From positions 1,446,501 to 1,510,500 of the forward strand of contig JACSYO010001618.1 of assembly GCA_016806645.1 (NCBI GenBank): a stretch of 64,000 nt of DNA. Direction: 5' to 3'. Shown one piece after another: positions 12,137 through 24,060 of the stretch. Numbering within the stretch: position 1 is the first letter of the stretch; each line of letters opens with the position of its first letter. The notes under the pieces were generated by a model. That model did no database searches. It was not told where the DNA came from and saw only the letters and a list, made by a program, of their open reading frames with translations. Origin of the DNA: Ophiodon elongatus. Its lineage: Eukaryota; Chordata; Actinopteri; Perciformes; Hexagrammidae. The position numbers were made by a program, and so were the translations under genes.

Positions 12137-12335
12137 GGCTGGTGTGATCTCATCACAAGATGCTCTCTAGATTCATTCAAATTACAGAGTGTCATGTGGT
12201 TTTAGCCAGTGTGCAACCAAAGCTAATAACAGTGACATAGCAGACTGAGGCAGTGATGGAGCAAGTATTCAGGTCATTTACTTAAGTAAAAGTTCTAAAA
12301 CCAAACTGTGAAAAAATACTACTTTGCATTTTTGT
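12137..12335 (+). repeat. Dispersed repeat copy 2 (pairs with 9329-9540)
   Basis: Direct-orientation counterpart of the element at 9329, starting GGCTGGTGTGATCTCAT and continuing into a TTTACTTAAGTAAAAG segment. Its 3' half resumes near 12725, suggesting that about 390 bp of other sequence interrupts it. Confidence 0.7.
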
Positions 12336-12724
12336 TTTTACATAGGGCTGCAAGTTATGAATATTTTCATTACGGTTTAAACTGCTGATTATTGTGTCCA
12401 TTAATTGTTTGGTTTATAAAACTACCAGAAATTGTTACCCAGAGTCCAATGTGACATCTTCCAATTGCTTGTCTCATCCAATTCTCCAATTCTCCAAAAG
12501 ATTCTGTTTACTGTAATTTTAGACGAAAAGAAAAGAAATTCTCACATTTGTGAAGCTGAAGAGAAAGTTTAGCATTTTTGCATGAGAAATTACTTGATTC
12601 ATCAGTTATCAACACAGTTGCAGATTTATATTCTGTTTTATAATACTTTGGGGTAGTGTAATCTAGGCATCATGTTTTATGAGATGTTCAAATGTTTTGT
12701 GTGGGAAATTGTAATAAATTAAGT

Positions 12725-12830
12725 CATTATCGCTGTAGTGGAGTAAAAAGTAGAATACTTCCCTCTGACCTCTACTGTACGAGTAAATAGTGGCATGGAA
12801 TGGAAATGCGCAAGTACAAGTGGCCTCATT
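12725..12830 (+). repeat. Second part of the interrupted dispersed repeat
   Basis: Wording such as GTAGTGGAGTAAAAAGTA and GGAATGGAAATGCGCAAGTAC belongs to the same repeat type as 4621-4770 and 19930-20075. Confidence 0.65.
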
Positions 12831-14465
12831 TGGGCTTGACGGATCAAGTGTTTCACTTGCATATGCAACTAAAAATAAATATGTGAAAACTGTATTTAGG
12901 AGCATATGTGTGAATTAGGGGTGGGTAATATATAGAATATATCCACTTTATTCGAATATTGTACAATACTTGAGTAGATACTTGGTGGGGAGCTTGCTTT
13001 TCAACCAGAGGAATTGCAAAAAACTCATCTGTCCTTCTGAATTGTCCTTGAGCAACACACTTAATCCTCAGCAGCTCCAGTGATTTGGATTTACGGCTGT
13101 GTAGCTGTGCAGCATGAACCAAATCTCTTTAGAAAGAGAATTGCGTTAACATATAATTTCCGGACTTAGTCATGTTATTTTGATGACACATTTATCTCCA
13201 GCATAAAAACCCACTTCGGAACATAAAAGGAAATGTGAGTGTTTTAAAGCAGAAAACTATATTTCGTCACATCATTAAAATATATTTTTAATTAAAATGT
13301 GCAGGATGAATGCACCAATTTCGAAATGAGTATAAAATGATAACAAAACATATTCTCTGACACGTTGCGTCAGCCATACAATTTGAATAGAGTCATCAAT
13401 CCGCCTTCCAGTTGACTTGATTTCAACATTTTGTCTGCACGTCAGCATTTTTCGAGCCGTACTGGATCTGATAAGTGCTTTTGACAGGCTGCATATCAGA
13501 GCCCTCTTCAGCGGCAGTCTTTTTGCCGTCGTTGAGAGGCCCAATTCATACGCCCTCTACATCATCTTCACTTTCCTTTTTATAAACCTCTCATCAGCCT
13601 CCCCCTCTCTCTTTTTCTCACTCGTTCTTCCTCTCGCTCACCCCGTCTCTCCCTCAAATCCCTCTTCTCTCCCCTCTTCCACTTAATTTTCTTCAATTTA
13701 CTCCGCTTCCCCCATCCCTCACCTCCTCTCCTCTCGCTGCCTTCCTCAATTCTTCAGTCTCTTGGGCATTTTGCAGTCACATAGTCAGGCATGTGAGGTG
13801 AAGGACTTATGTAATCTGCTCTCTTCACACAGTCTCTCGTCTCTTTTTTCCGTCTTCCTGTCTTGCTCTCCATGTCTGTCTTTGTTTTTAGATTGGTGCT
13901 AATTTGACAATGAAGTGGAGGCTACAGAAGTCAAATTCACTGTTTGTCATCGTGTGGAAGAATCCTGATTGTGCTGTATTGCTGTTTGTCAAAGTAATCA
14001 AGTGCATATTACTATTTGAATGTCAAACTAGATTTTAGAACATTAACAAGAATTCTACACACATGCAGTCTCATTTCCTCTTATCATTGTATGAGATATT
14101 ACGCTAAAATATTTTTTACGGTTCAAAAACGTCTAAATATTGTGAAAAAAAACAAAGAAATGCAAAAGCTTTATCCGTTCTGAGTAAGCAGAAATAGTGA
14201 GGCGTTAGCATACTGGATAATTCCATCCCACCGAGTAGCCGGCAATGTGGAGGTAGGCAATATTCAGTCAAAGCCGCCTGATAGATAGCAGAGAGGCTCA
14301 TCATGCAAGTCGATCCATATTGAAATTCAATTTATATTCCTCCAGTAATACCTCAGAAAAACTTGGTCTGAATCACAAGTGGCTGGGGACTTAAGGTATT
14401 TCAGCACATGAGCTCCCAAATAAATAATAATTTATATATTTTAGATAGTGTGGATGTGATATGTT
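12831..14465. other. Intergenic, candidate conserved block and pyrimidine tract
   Basis: No gene recognised. About 13270-13560 is non-repetitive and is a candidate regulatory block. About 13590-13740 is a 150-bp stretch of nearly pure pyrimidine (CCTCTC variants). Confidence 0.35.
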
Positions 14466-14497
14466 CTTCCAACCTCTGGGTACCAAGAGGTTGGAAG
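14466..14497. repeat. Perfect 12-bp inverted repeat (hairpin)
   Basis: Arms CTTCCAACCTCT and AGAGGTTGGAAG match without error around an 8-nt loop that contains the palindrome GGTACC. Nothing nearby indicates a transposon end or a known RNA gene. Confidence 0.9.
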
Positions 14498-14881
14498 GCA
14501 CAACGTCTAACCATGACTAGCTTGAAATCCACAAAACCAGCCTGGAAATAAAGAAAATCTGAAATGATTGCATGAGAGTCTATGGAGGCAGTGGTACAGT
14601 TGTCGGACTGAAGACCTCGGTCAGAGCTGGCCGATGCTACACTTTGATTGGCCAGTCTGCGTTCAAGTAGCAGGACTAAGCAAATTGTCAGTTCCTTCTG
14701 TTAATAATCAAAGTTCTATAATAAAAAAACGTTCACTGATGCAGATTTGCCTTACTACGTTCTGTCTGTATGCAGAGATGCATATGCTATGCTGGCAGAG
14801 TTACAACTCCAAAATGCAAATTACTACTGAGCGTCTGACTCAATTCTCGTTGTCCAAGTCAGACTCGGTGCATAATGTGTT
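14498..14881. other. Intergenic, no gene recognised
   Basis: An open frame runs through here into the TG/G-rich repeat, but it has no recognisable domain or splice context. Confidence 0.45.
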
Positions 14882-14943
14882 TGTGTGTGTGTGTGTGTGT
14901 GTGTGGGGGTGGGGGGGTGGGGGGGTGTGTGTGTGTGTGTGGG
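14882..14943 (+). repeat. TG microsatellite with G-rich core (G-quadruplex-prone)
   Basis: TG run interrupted by three long guanine tracts (5, 7 and 7 Gs separated by single T), then TG again and GGG. The geometry satisfies the usual four-run G-quadruplex pattern if the longer tracts are split. Confidence 0.9.
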
Positions 14944-15057
14944 TGCCTGGTTGGTGGATTGACTTGAACCCAGGGGCAGTCCTGGAATAGACAGAGTCAC
15001 TCATCTGTTTCTAATGAAGAATAATGCACTGCACTGGACACAGACAAAAACCTTCAC

Positions 15058-15150
15058 ACACACAAACATCACACACACAAACACACACGCACACACAAAC
15101 ATGCGTACATACTGATTCACACAGTCATGCATTGTACACAGACACACAAT
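15058..15150. repeat. Imperfect CA-rich repeat
   Basis: Interrupted CACACA runs with AAAC and GTACA interruptions. Frames through it read as Thr/His low complexity. Confidence 0.75.
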
Positions 15151-17265
15151 TACCTATAACACATGCCCAGGACCCTGCAGGCCCCATTAACAGTTTCTGG
15201 GATTTAATAGCTCTCTCACAGCCTCCCACAGCCACACACATACAAAGATTAAACACAAAAGCATATGCACAAACAGAGTAGCGTCTTTGTTTCAAGTTTT
15301 GAGATCCTCTCCACATATGTAAACATGTTAAAATCATTAGAAAAAAAACAACAACCACCATCTTCTGGTAACTCTTTTGTTTAATTATTTTGATGTTGTC
15401 GCATTTTCACTCATGTGCGTGTCTCAAAGCAGAGAAACTCCTTGATGCTTGGTGCTGATGGCACTCGCCTGCCGCCGACTTTTAAGTCATGCGAGCGCTG
15501 GAAGGCTGAAATGTGTTTTCAAGCGAAGGGTCTGCAGTCCTGAGCTCAGTAGTACGCTGCATGTCAAACACCACTGATAAAGCCACATATGATGAGCCTC
15601 TGGAGGGGAGGCATGCTGACACTGTGATGTAGTGGAAACGACACTCGGAGAAAGCAGAGTGCAACTGGCATCAAAACCCCAAATTATCTTATTTTCAAAC
15701 CTAAGCATATGTAATAACAAAATGCATTCATATGTAAATGTTGTAAGATGTGGGATCATTTTCTCAACAAATACATAACCATGTAACCTTAACATCAAAT
15801 AGAAAGAAGAAGTTAAAGTGACAGTTACTTGGCAGATACAGCAGCAGAGATTTGGAAAACTCATTATGTATCTTCCAAGCATGTTTTGTCTCTTTTGATT
15901 TAGATCAAATTACATATTAGAATGTGAATAATACATTACAAATAAGGCATTTAGGGAGGTTTGCCAAGAACGCAGAATAATTTTAGATTTGCCCAAATAA
16001 GGTTTCAGCTTGAGGGCACAGACATTTAAGGAGTGTTTTTGTTTTTAAAACCATGGGACAATTTGAGATGGCGACTGACAATCTATGCAAGTGTATTTCT
16101 TTTGTTAATTTGCTCATTTAAAATATGCCCTATAAACATTGGCATTCCGCACAAGTACCATTGATATATATTGCAATTATAAAAATATTATATTTGTTTA
16201 TTGGTACCTTCTTAAACCTGATACATTCAGAACCCCTCACACACACTTTTTTAAGGATAAGTACTGTGAGTGGAATAATGGCAAAGAAGCATCAGCACAC
16301 AGTTCCCTCTGCCAGCTGCATGGTTAAACTACAAAATTATTACAGTGTGTGTCACTGCTGATTTAATTTAATGATGAAGGTAATGAGGAGGGTCAGGCAT
16401 GGCGGGACTTAGCAGAGGGTTTATAGTCAAACATTAAAAACTCTGACCGGTGAAATGAGCTTATGTCATTCCAACTAAAGCACAGCATAAACTCTTAAAG
16501 TAAGGTCTAATGCATTTGTGCAAAGAGCACATGTAAAGAAGAAGAAGAGGCTTTATTTGGGCTGGTTTTACGTTTAAAGCATCAGCAGTTCAGCTTTTAC
16601 TTGGTCTGTTTCTCTTACATTTTATTCTATTCTCCCTTCCCTCTCTTTATTTTATGTGTCCCTTCCAATCCTTCATCTCAGTCTACTTCTTTCTTTTCTT
16701 CCTTCCCTTTTTTTCTCAAGATACAGTTTAAGAGGATTCTACTGATTTAGCAATGTACTCTATTATTGTACTTCTTCCTTGTCAAAACCAGGCATCTACA
16801 TTACCCACAATGCAACTTGGCGGTCGACAGGTGTATTATGCTCGTAGTTGCTAATGCAGCCTTGAGCCTCTGGCCTCTGCAGGCAGAGATGAAGAGCTGG
16901 AGGTCTGGTAACCTCCCGTCTTTCTAACTCCACACCTCCAGATGTTTTTTGTTTTCATTTTCAAACGTGTAGTCATCAGACCCAACCGACGCTGACTCAA
17001 GTGACGTCAATCAAGGCAATTTATCAGACTTTGCTTTTTTAAGATCTACACTTTTTTTTTCAAAAACACAACAATATTCCAAGACAGTTTCTCTTATGCC
17101 ACGCATGCTCTCTGTCTTATGCTTTCACACTTTCTTTCAGAATCAAATGTATATAATTGCACAGTTTTTAGGTCCAATAACCTTCAGTGTCCATACTGCA
17201 TGTTTTTTCAGTTGCACAAATTTGTAAAGCTCAAGCGTCCTGGGGCTAAGAGACACAGGCACTAC
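15151..17265. other. Intergenic, no gene recognised
   Basis: AT-rich and mostly unique-looking, with a pyrimidine-rich patch at about 16610-16720. No coding or RNA gene signal could be supported. Confidence 0.45.
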
Positions 17266-17293
17266 AGAGAGAGAGAGAGAGGGAGAGAGAGAG
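17266..17293. repeat. Short (GA)n microsatellite
   Basis: GA run with one GGG interruption. Confidence 0.9.
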
Positions 17294-17399
17294 GCAGACG
17301 TTATCTGTGCAATTTCAAGCCCTGTCCGTCATGTGGCAGTGTGCAGCTTCTTAGGAGCTGCTGTCACAATGGAACAGAGCCAGTCAAAGTCAACCTAAT

Positions 17400-17401
<2 letters not shown>

Positions 17402-17471
<70 letters not shown>

Positions 17472-17489
17472 ACACACACACATACACAC
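17402..17489. repeat. (CA)n microsatellite, about 35 units
   Basis: Perfect CA run of roughly 69 bp followed by CCACACACACAT variants. It is the longest uninterrupted dinucleotide repeat in the window. Confidence 0.97.
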
Positions 17490-19929
17490 TCTATGTCTGG
17501 TCTTTATCTCTGTGTGCAGCTTGAAGCTTACAGCGTGCCTTCCCCCCCTGCGTTCTACTGCTCCTCTCTCTTTGATGCCTCTCTGGAAACACAGGACCTG
17601 CTAATGGAGACAAGGGAAAGGCTTCTCACTACACTTCCTTCTCGTCATTCAAGCCAATTCATTACAGTAATGTTTTAAAAAGGGAGGGAGGGGGGGGGAA
17701 GGAAAAACTGATTTGCTTTTTTTTACTGTTTTGGCAGAGCACTGTGACTAATGTTGTACAATGACAGATGATCGTAACAAATTTTATTGATGTTTGAAGA
17801 CATGCAGAAGAAGACCGAGGAATGGTGCATTGTCTTTGTCTGCGTATTTGTGAAGAGAAAGTGATTATTGTTGGTGAATTTATTGAGGAAGACGGTGTCT
17901 CATGCTCTCACTCTCTCTTTCTCTGTCCTATTTTTCTTTTCTTATATGTTCATTAGGATAAAAAACCCTTCTTCAAGTGACAATTTGTCTCTTAATGTTG
18001 GGTACCTCTGACAAAAAATACTATTTTGTTAGTAAAAATGTGTTACATCTGTATAGCATATACAGATGTCACTGAGCTTAAGTCCATTTTTGACCTTGGT
18101 TACAGCAGTTGAGTAAACAGTCTCAGCACAAGGTCCATTTGGTTGCTGTTGGGGAGCTTTCAGGCTTTTAATTCCAATGTTGAGATATCTAATGTGACAA
18201 CATGCAATGATATTTTAGATAATAGCCAAGTGTTTGGGGAAGGTGCTTTGCTGTTTGCTGTGAACAAAGCGAGGTCCATAAAGAAAGGGTTTTAACATTT
18301 TGTCTGTACAAACTTGACTGGTCTGCACAGAGCCCCGACCTTATCCCCTATCAACACTCTTTTACTGACTGTGAACCAGCCTTATCACCCAACATCAGTG
18401 TCTGACCTCCCTAATGCTCCTGTGGCTGCAAATCTCTTTAGACTGATACAACTACATGTGGGTGTCCACGTGTTTTGTCTGTGTAGTGTACGTACATTAT
18501 AAAATATGAATCTGGAGATGCATATAAATCACTGTATTAAAGCTTGGGTAGTTAACATAGGAGAAACCAGCAAGAGTAAAAAAAAAATTTAAAATCCAAC
18601 CGAACAACCCAGCCCAGTGGTGCCAACTCTTTTCCAATGGAAGTAGCAGCACTAGCTCCAAAAGTCGCTGAATCTAGTTAAAAAGTCACCAAGTCGGCAA
18701 CACTGACAGCTCGTCCCTTCAGTTATCATTTTGAATAAATGAATCATAATGGACGTAAACAACAAACATGGCTGTTGTTAGTACTCACAGCTGTTAAGCT
18801 AGCAGCTTGAAAAAGGACTCCGGTGATGCTCAATTAGTGCACTGGCAGAATGCACACAGGGAGGCAGGTACTGCCCATCCAATCAGTACATTTTATTTAA
18901 AAGAGTCCTGCGACAGCCACGGATACCAATTTTTTTTCTTTTTTCGTCAGATATTATTTATAGCTGTCAGGATGTAAAGAATTTCCACAAATAAAATTTT
19001 TTTTCTCTGCAATACATTAACCACCCTGGCTTTTAAACACATAAAGAAACGGCCTACCTACACACATATATATTTGTAGCCCAAAACATATCACATGACC
19101 CCCACTCATTTTCTGACAAACACACACATATCCATCTTTCCCCCACAAACACACTCTCTCTCTTCCTGTCACACTCTCAGAGTCAGTGATCCTTACTGTG
19201 CAATCAAATTCATCTTTGTTATACAGAGTGACAGTTTGATTTATAGTGTTTTGTTGTGCGTCAGTTCGAGCCCAGATCTTGGCTAAGAAAAAAAGAAGGA
19301 AACACTCAATTATTACCTTTTATGGCTTTATTCTACATCAACAACGGCACCCCTGTGCTATTCAGCACAGCGCTCAGCATACTTTAAATTGACTGTTTAT
19401 CATAACAATGAAGAGGGTGACGGATTTGAGATCATCTAAATGTGATTATGCCCTTGTGTTAAAAAGGGAAACAAAATATCAAGATGGTTTGCAAAGCAGC
19501 GGTGGAAATATAAAATTCAGCTGGACTGCGACGTGTTTGTAAACAAAGCTCAGGTTGTTTCATATTTTGCATCCTGTATGAGATATTCAGAAGTTTGACA
19601 TAAGTTGATATAGAGATACGTTGCTAAAAAAGATAAGATGTGTGAGGGGGGAACACAGGGTAGTTAATCATTTAGAACTGCATGAGTTCAACATGAAAAA
19701 TGAGTGGGAACAAAGACCCACTAATCACTAATGCCAAGAAACAAAACCACGCCATGTGAAGGACGACAACAAAGTCTAATACATGGGAACAATTGAGAGT
19801 CTTGTGAAGAGTTTAAATTAGCTCCACCTTGACAAGCCTTAAAGTGCTAGATATAGATTAATGTGTCAGTAATTGTGATACAATAGCACAATATAGAATA
19901 ATACAACTATTACAAGGGCCAGTCTGCTG
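17490..19929. other. Intergenic, no gene recognised
   Basis: AT-rich unique-looking sequence. It includes a repeat-like fragment at about 18605-18715 and a CA/CTC-rich stretch at about 19060-19170. No gene is supported. Confidence 0.45.
18605..18715. repeat. Possible dispersed repeat fragment
   Basis: Phrases such as AAAAGTCACCAAGTCGGCAACACTGACAG resemble a teleost dispersed repeat I have seen in other loci. No second copy was found in this window, so support is weak. Confidence 0.35.
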
Positions 19930-20075
19930 CATAATGTGCACTTTTAGATACTTATACATTTAAATCAGAACACTTAAGAATAATTTTGAATGCAGGACTT
20001 TTACTTGTGATGGATTATTCTTACAGTGTGGTATTTCTACTTTTGTAAAGCATCTGAATACTCCTCTCACCCTGT
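19930..20075 (+). repeat. Dispersed teleost repeat, 'ACTTAAGTAAAAGTAC' type
   Basis: Contains GAATGCAGGACTTTTACTTG and GTATTTCTACTTTTGTAAAG, typical of the same element as 4621-4770, with decayed internal sequence. Confidence 0.7.
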
Positions 20076-22795
20076 GATACTGCAATCCAAAAGTCAGTGT
20101 CCCATTCAAAACCTGTGTTACAGCTATAGATTGACATCCATATTGGCATTTTTTAAGTTTTTGGAGAGGCTTCTTCAAACAACTTTGCTTCAGGGCGGCT
20201 TTCTCCCTGCATGTCCAGGTGATGAGTCAGTGCACGACATGCACAACATATTAGTTGGATATGTTGTTATTTTTAAGGAAAGGACAATGAGATATGCTTT
20301 CTGCAGGCATACTTAATTTAAATGAAACAAGACCAGAAGTGACAGCTGTCTAGCAAGTCAGAGAGCAGTGGGGTTTAAAATTATGTCCTGACCTTATTAC
20401 TTTCACAACAGTTTATTGGTCAGCGTAACCTGAGGCCAGCGACCACATGAGCCCCCACTGAAGGAGGGCAGAGGACGTGAAAGTGTCAAAGTGGAGAATA
20501 AAGGTTAAAAGAACTTAAAATTACCTCAGTTAAGGTTCAAAGCATGGCATTGTTTATTACACTTTTACAGCACACTGAAATGTGAGGGTGTGGACGTCAG
20601 GGTGAAACTGCAAACTGAGACAGAACAAAGACATTTAAAATGTATCTTAAATGTCACGCAGCTTCCTCAATATCATGAACAACCTTAACCCTTTGGATTT
20701 TGTGAGTGGAACATCATTTTGGAACACACTCGAGGGCTTGTTTAATGCTCAAGCTTTCCATCCTTCCGATATGAAAGTGAGAAATGTTCAATCACTCAAT
20801 CAATTGTGACTTAAAACCTCTGTTGGATCTTATAAGCATGTATTGAGACAAATAACATAAAACATACAACATACAAAATAGGTCACATAAAAGACATTAT
20901 CTAATTTTTTCTTTTGTTTTTTAATGGGAATTAAGAAATAAAGTATTTACATAAGAAATATAATTAACAATGCTACAAAAAGCACATGCTGAAAGCCCAT
21001 TCTCTCTGCCTCAGTTTGAAACTGTAATCAGTGAAATCAGCTGGTGTTGGCTGGAACGGAAACCAGCAGGCTCTTGAGCCTCAATGGCACATGATTGAAA
21101 ACCTTTGGTAGTATGTTCAGTAGTGTATGCCTGCTTTTTTTTTAAAACCTTAATAACCAGTCTGACATTTCTGGAAAGTGGCGCTGCACATTGCTTAGCT
21201 GACGCAATATATGACACAAGACACAGACTTGGCACCAAACTCATCATTGTAAGTCTGGTGACCAGCTCCTATATGTGTAAATACCTTATTTCGTTTGAGC
21301 CTTTTCCTCCTTTTTCTTCAAATGCACCAGCATTTGTTTATTGAGTCCATCTTTACCAAGATTTACCAAATGAGCAACTCACTGTTTTTTTGAGCTGACC
21401 TTTGATATAATTTATTTTTACCACAAAAGAAATAAGAGCAAAGTTCAAACTAGACAACATACAGAAATATTTTTTTCATTGCTAGTAGAGCAAACCTCAG
21501 GCAATGAGGCTCGCTTCACTTAAAATATTTTTGTTAATTTTGCTATTTCATCATGTAAACCGAGCAATCACTGTAATTAGTTTTATGGCAAACTGCATTT
21601 CCATAGCAACATTCTATTACTTTAACTTGAATGGTCAGGTACATATAAAATGCAACATATTTTTCTACTCTTACAGTAATGCAACCCACAATGGAATGTA
21701 CCAGTTGCTATTACTGTATAATGTAATTTAAAAACTGAGAAAAGAAAAACAATATGAAAATATTCACTAGAAGAAATAACACTTTCAAGGTCAAATAAAT
21801 CACTGATACCAACAAATTGTAAGTTATGAATGGATATACAATTAGAAATTACTCTCCTGATAATGAAGACTTACTTTAAAATGACTGAAGTCCATGTCCC
21901 CAAATCACATACTCATAAATAACTTTCACTGAGGAGCTTGAATGACATTTAGAGACATTAAAAAGACATTTATTTGATGACTAATGTGTAAGTGCATTAA
22001 CTTACCTTACAGATAAATAGACTGCCGCCTTTTTTTCCCACCTCATCATAAAACATGGCATTATTTAGTACTGCCTATAGAGCCATTGTGACAACCTGAC
22101 AATTGCATGATGGATCTGCTACACATGCTCAATATTCCCACACAGACAACTAATTTTCACGAAATAAAAAATGGCGATCTATTCATATAATGTTATAATA
22201 ATGCTGTCATTGGTGACCTACATTTGTGGGGCTAAACCATTAATCACACAGCCTGAGAGGAGAGCAGCAACCTGCTACAAACCAAAGGAGGCCATTCAGC
22301 CGGGGTACCAGGGGAGTCACTGTCTCTCTCTGGAACAATAACACACATTACTAAATGCTGGGCTTGTGGAAGGTAACCTCACTGAGGAGTACAGGGATTT
22401 GTGTGTGTATATGTGTGTGGACTGTGGATGTCTTTTGGTGGCCCGCTGGCCCCTTTGATACACAAAGGACTTGTTTTGAAAGTGACAGATTAATTGCTGG
22501 TTTCAGCTCAACCCTGAATACACCGTAGTATCTGTACCCATGGGTGGTAGAAATCAGCGCTTCAAATTAATGAAACGGGACCTGAGAAAGGCAATGCAGA
22601 CAAAAACAGTGACTGTAAGATCTAAATTAATTAAAGACAAGGCTGTATCTTAATAGGGGCAAATGTTAATATGAAAAGCTATGTGAACTAATGAGGATTT
22701 AACTCCATTTTCAGCTGTGTGTGTGTGTGTGTGTGTTAAACAAATTGTCGCCTCATCCCAAATCTGAGATGCTTCATGAAAAAATACAGTTTTAC
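20076..22795. other. Intergenic, no gene recognised
   Basis: AT-rich sequence with no supported gene. A TG run of about 21 bp lies at 22716-22736. Confidence 0.45.
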
Positions 22796-22960
22796 CATGC
22801 TAGTAATGTCTATCTTGGTTGGTTGGTCAGTCCACCGCTTTGGTCCAGACTAAAATATCTAAACAATTGTAGAATGGATTCATGATTCCCAGAGGATTAA
22901 TACTTAATAATGCCTCTTAGCTGTAGTAAAATCACTGTAAGTCTTGGCTTCTCGTGGTTT
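22796..22960 (-). repeat. Dispersed repeat fragment, same family as 63115-63615
   Basis: On the plus strand GGTTGGTCAGTCCACC, TTTGGTCCAGACT and AAATATCTAAACAATTGTAG are reverse-complement matches to the 3' part of the repeat at 63.1-63.6 kb. The copy is diverged and 5'-truncated. Confidence 0.6.
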
Positions 22961-23924
22961 ATTGCTTTGAGCAAAAGGTTACTACATGTACCTAACGAAG
23001 CTTTCATTAAATAAACCCACAGCAAAAAATAAATAAATTCAATGAATATTCATTCTTTAGCAAAGAAATGTAGTTCTTCAGTGACATTTAGCAGAATGGC
23101 CAAGAAACACACAGACGCAAGGAAAAGCATGCTTAAAGATTGGGGTGATTATTAGCATTTATCTGGATATCGCCATCAGAACGTTTTCTTTAGTGGTGCT
23201 TTTCAAGCATGTTTGACAAATCCATGATAACTTGGAGCCAAGGAAGCTTATCCTCATGCTACCTAAAGTTTACAGTGTGAATTTGGTATAGATTGTTGGT
23301 GTAGTATCATATAACCACCTAAAAACGCCTAGAGACAAGTAGCAGTTTTACAGTATTTGACATATGCAGGATAACCACCGCTTCACCTTCACTTTATCTT
23401 AAATAAAGCTGGAAGTATCAAAAAAGCTCAAACTGGTACACTAGATATCCGCACAATTAAATCTATGCAGAGAACACTTTATCTTCAGCTTTCGGTCTAA
23501 AGGACCTTCATCAGAGCATACATGGTTCAGCTGGAATGGCAGGTGTAGAAACAAACAAATTGCATCCCAATCACTGTATGCAGTACACCTGTGATCCCCA
23601 GATCTTTTCTCTTATAGATCTGGGGATCTTTGATTGATGATGGCTCAAGCCTGATCCCTCTCATCCCTCTACTATGTAATGAAATTATATGATATTATTA
23701 TAGGGTGCTCCGTGATTGTATCTGTTTATTGTCTGTATACACTGTGTTCCACCCCCCTTTTTTGTGTTGGCATCCACTTGAAATCCTCTCAGTACTACAT
23801 TCAACACTTTAAAGCTCTAGTTAACAAGAGGCGGAGCCTCTACCACCAGGGTGTGCCTGAATGCCTGCCAAAGGTGCGAACAAAATTACACCGCACACAG
23901 CACCAAAAAAGAATATGAAATGTG
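22961..23924. other. Intergenic, repeat-like patch
   Basis: No gene. About 23480-23545 contains a TTTCGGTCTAAAGGACCTTCATCAG phrase typical of dispersed repeats (family not assigned). The hairpin at 23593-23628 follows it. Confidence 0.35.
23593..23628. repeat. Perfect 13-bp inverted repeat (hairpin)
   Basis: Arms GATCCCCAGATCT and AGATCTGGGGATC match exactly around a 10-nt pyrimidine-rich loop. Confidence 0.9.
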
Positions 23925-24060
23925 CCACCATGAGTTTTTACATTTGTGGTTTTGAGTGAAATGTTTCAACAGGTATTTAATGGATTGCCATAGAATTTGC
24001 TGCACACATTCATGTTCCCTTCAGGATGAATTGTAATCACTTTGGTGATACTCTGACGTT
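23925..24060 (-). repeat. Dispersed repeat fragment, same family as 63115-63615
   Basis: GTGGTTTTGAGTGAAATGTTTCAACA and TTCATGTTCCCTTCAGGATGAATT are reverse-complement matches to the body of the 63-kb repeat. Confidence 0.65.

Noticed and set aside
15487..15882. 131-codon minus-strand open frame
   Set aside because: Cys/Leu-rich frame in AT-rich sequence with no domain and an implausible composition for a secreted or membrane protein.
17119..17604. 161-codon frame containing a long His-Thr run
   Set aside because: The length is created by the CA and GA microsatellites. The flanks are not protein-like.
19255..19280. GTTCGAGCCC, resembling a tRNA B box
   Set aside because: No A box or cloverleaf upstream at a suitable distance, so a tRNA gene is not supported.
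19372..19392. TTCAGCACAGCGCT, resembling an RE1 half-site
   Set aside because: The second half-site (GGACAG-type) is missing, unlike the element at 61048-61076.
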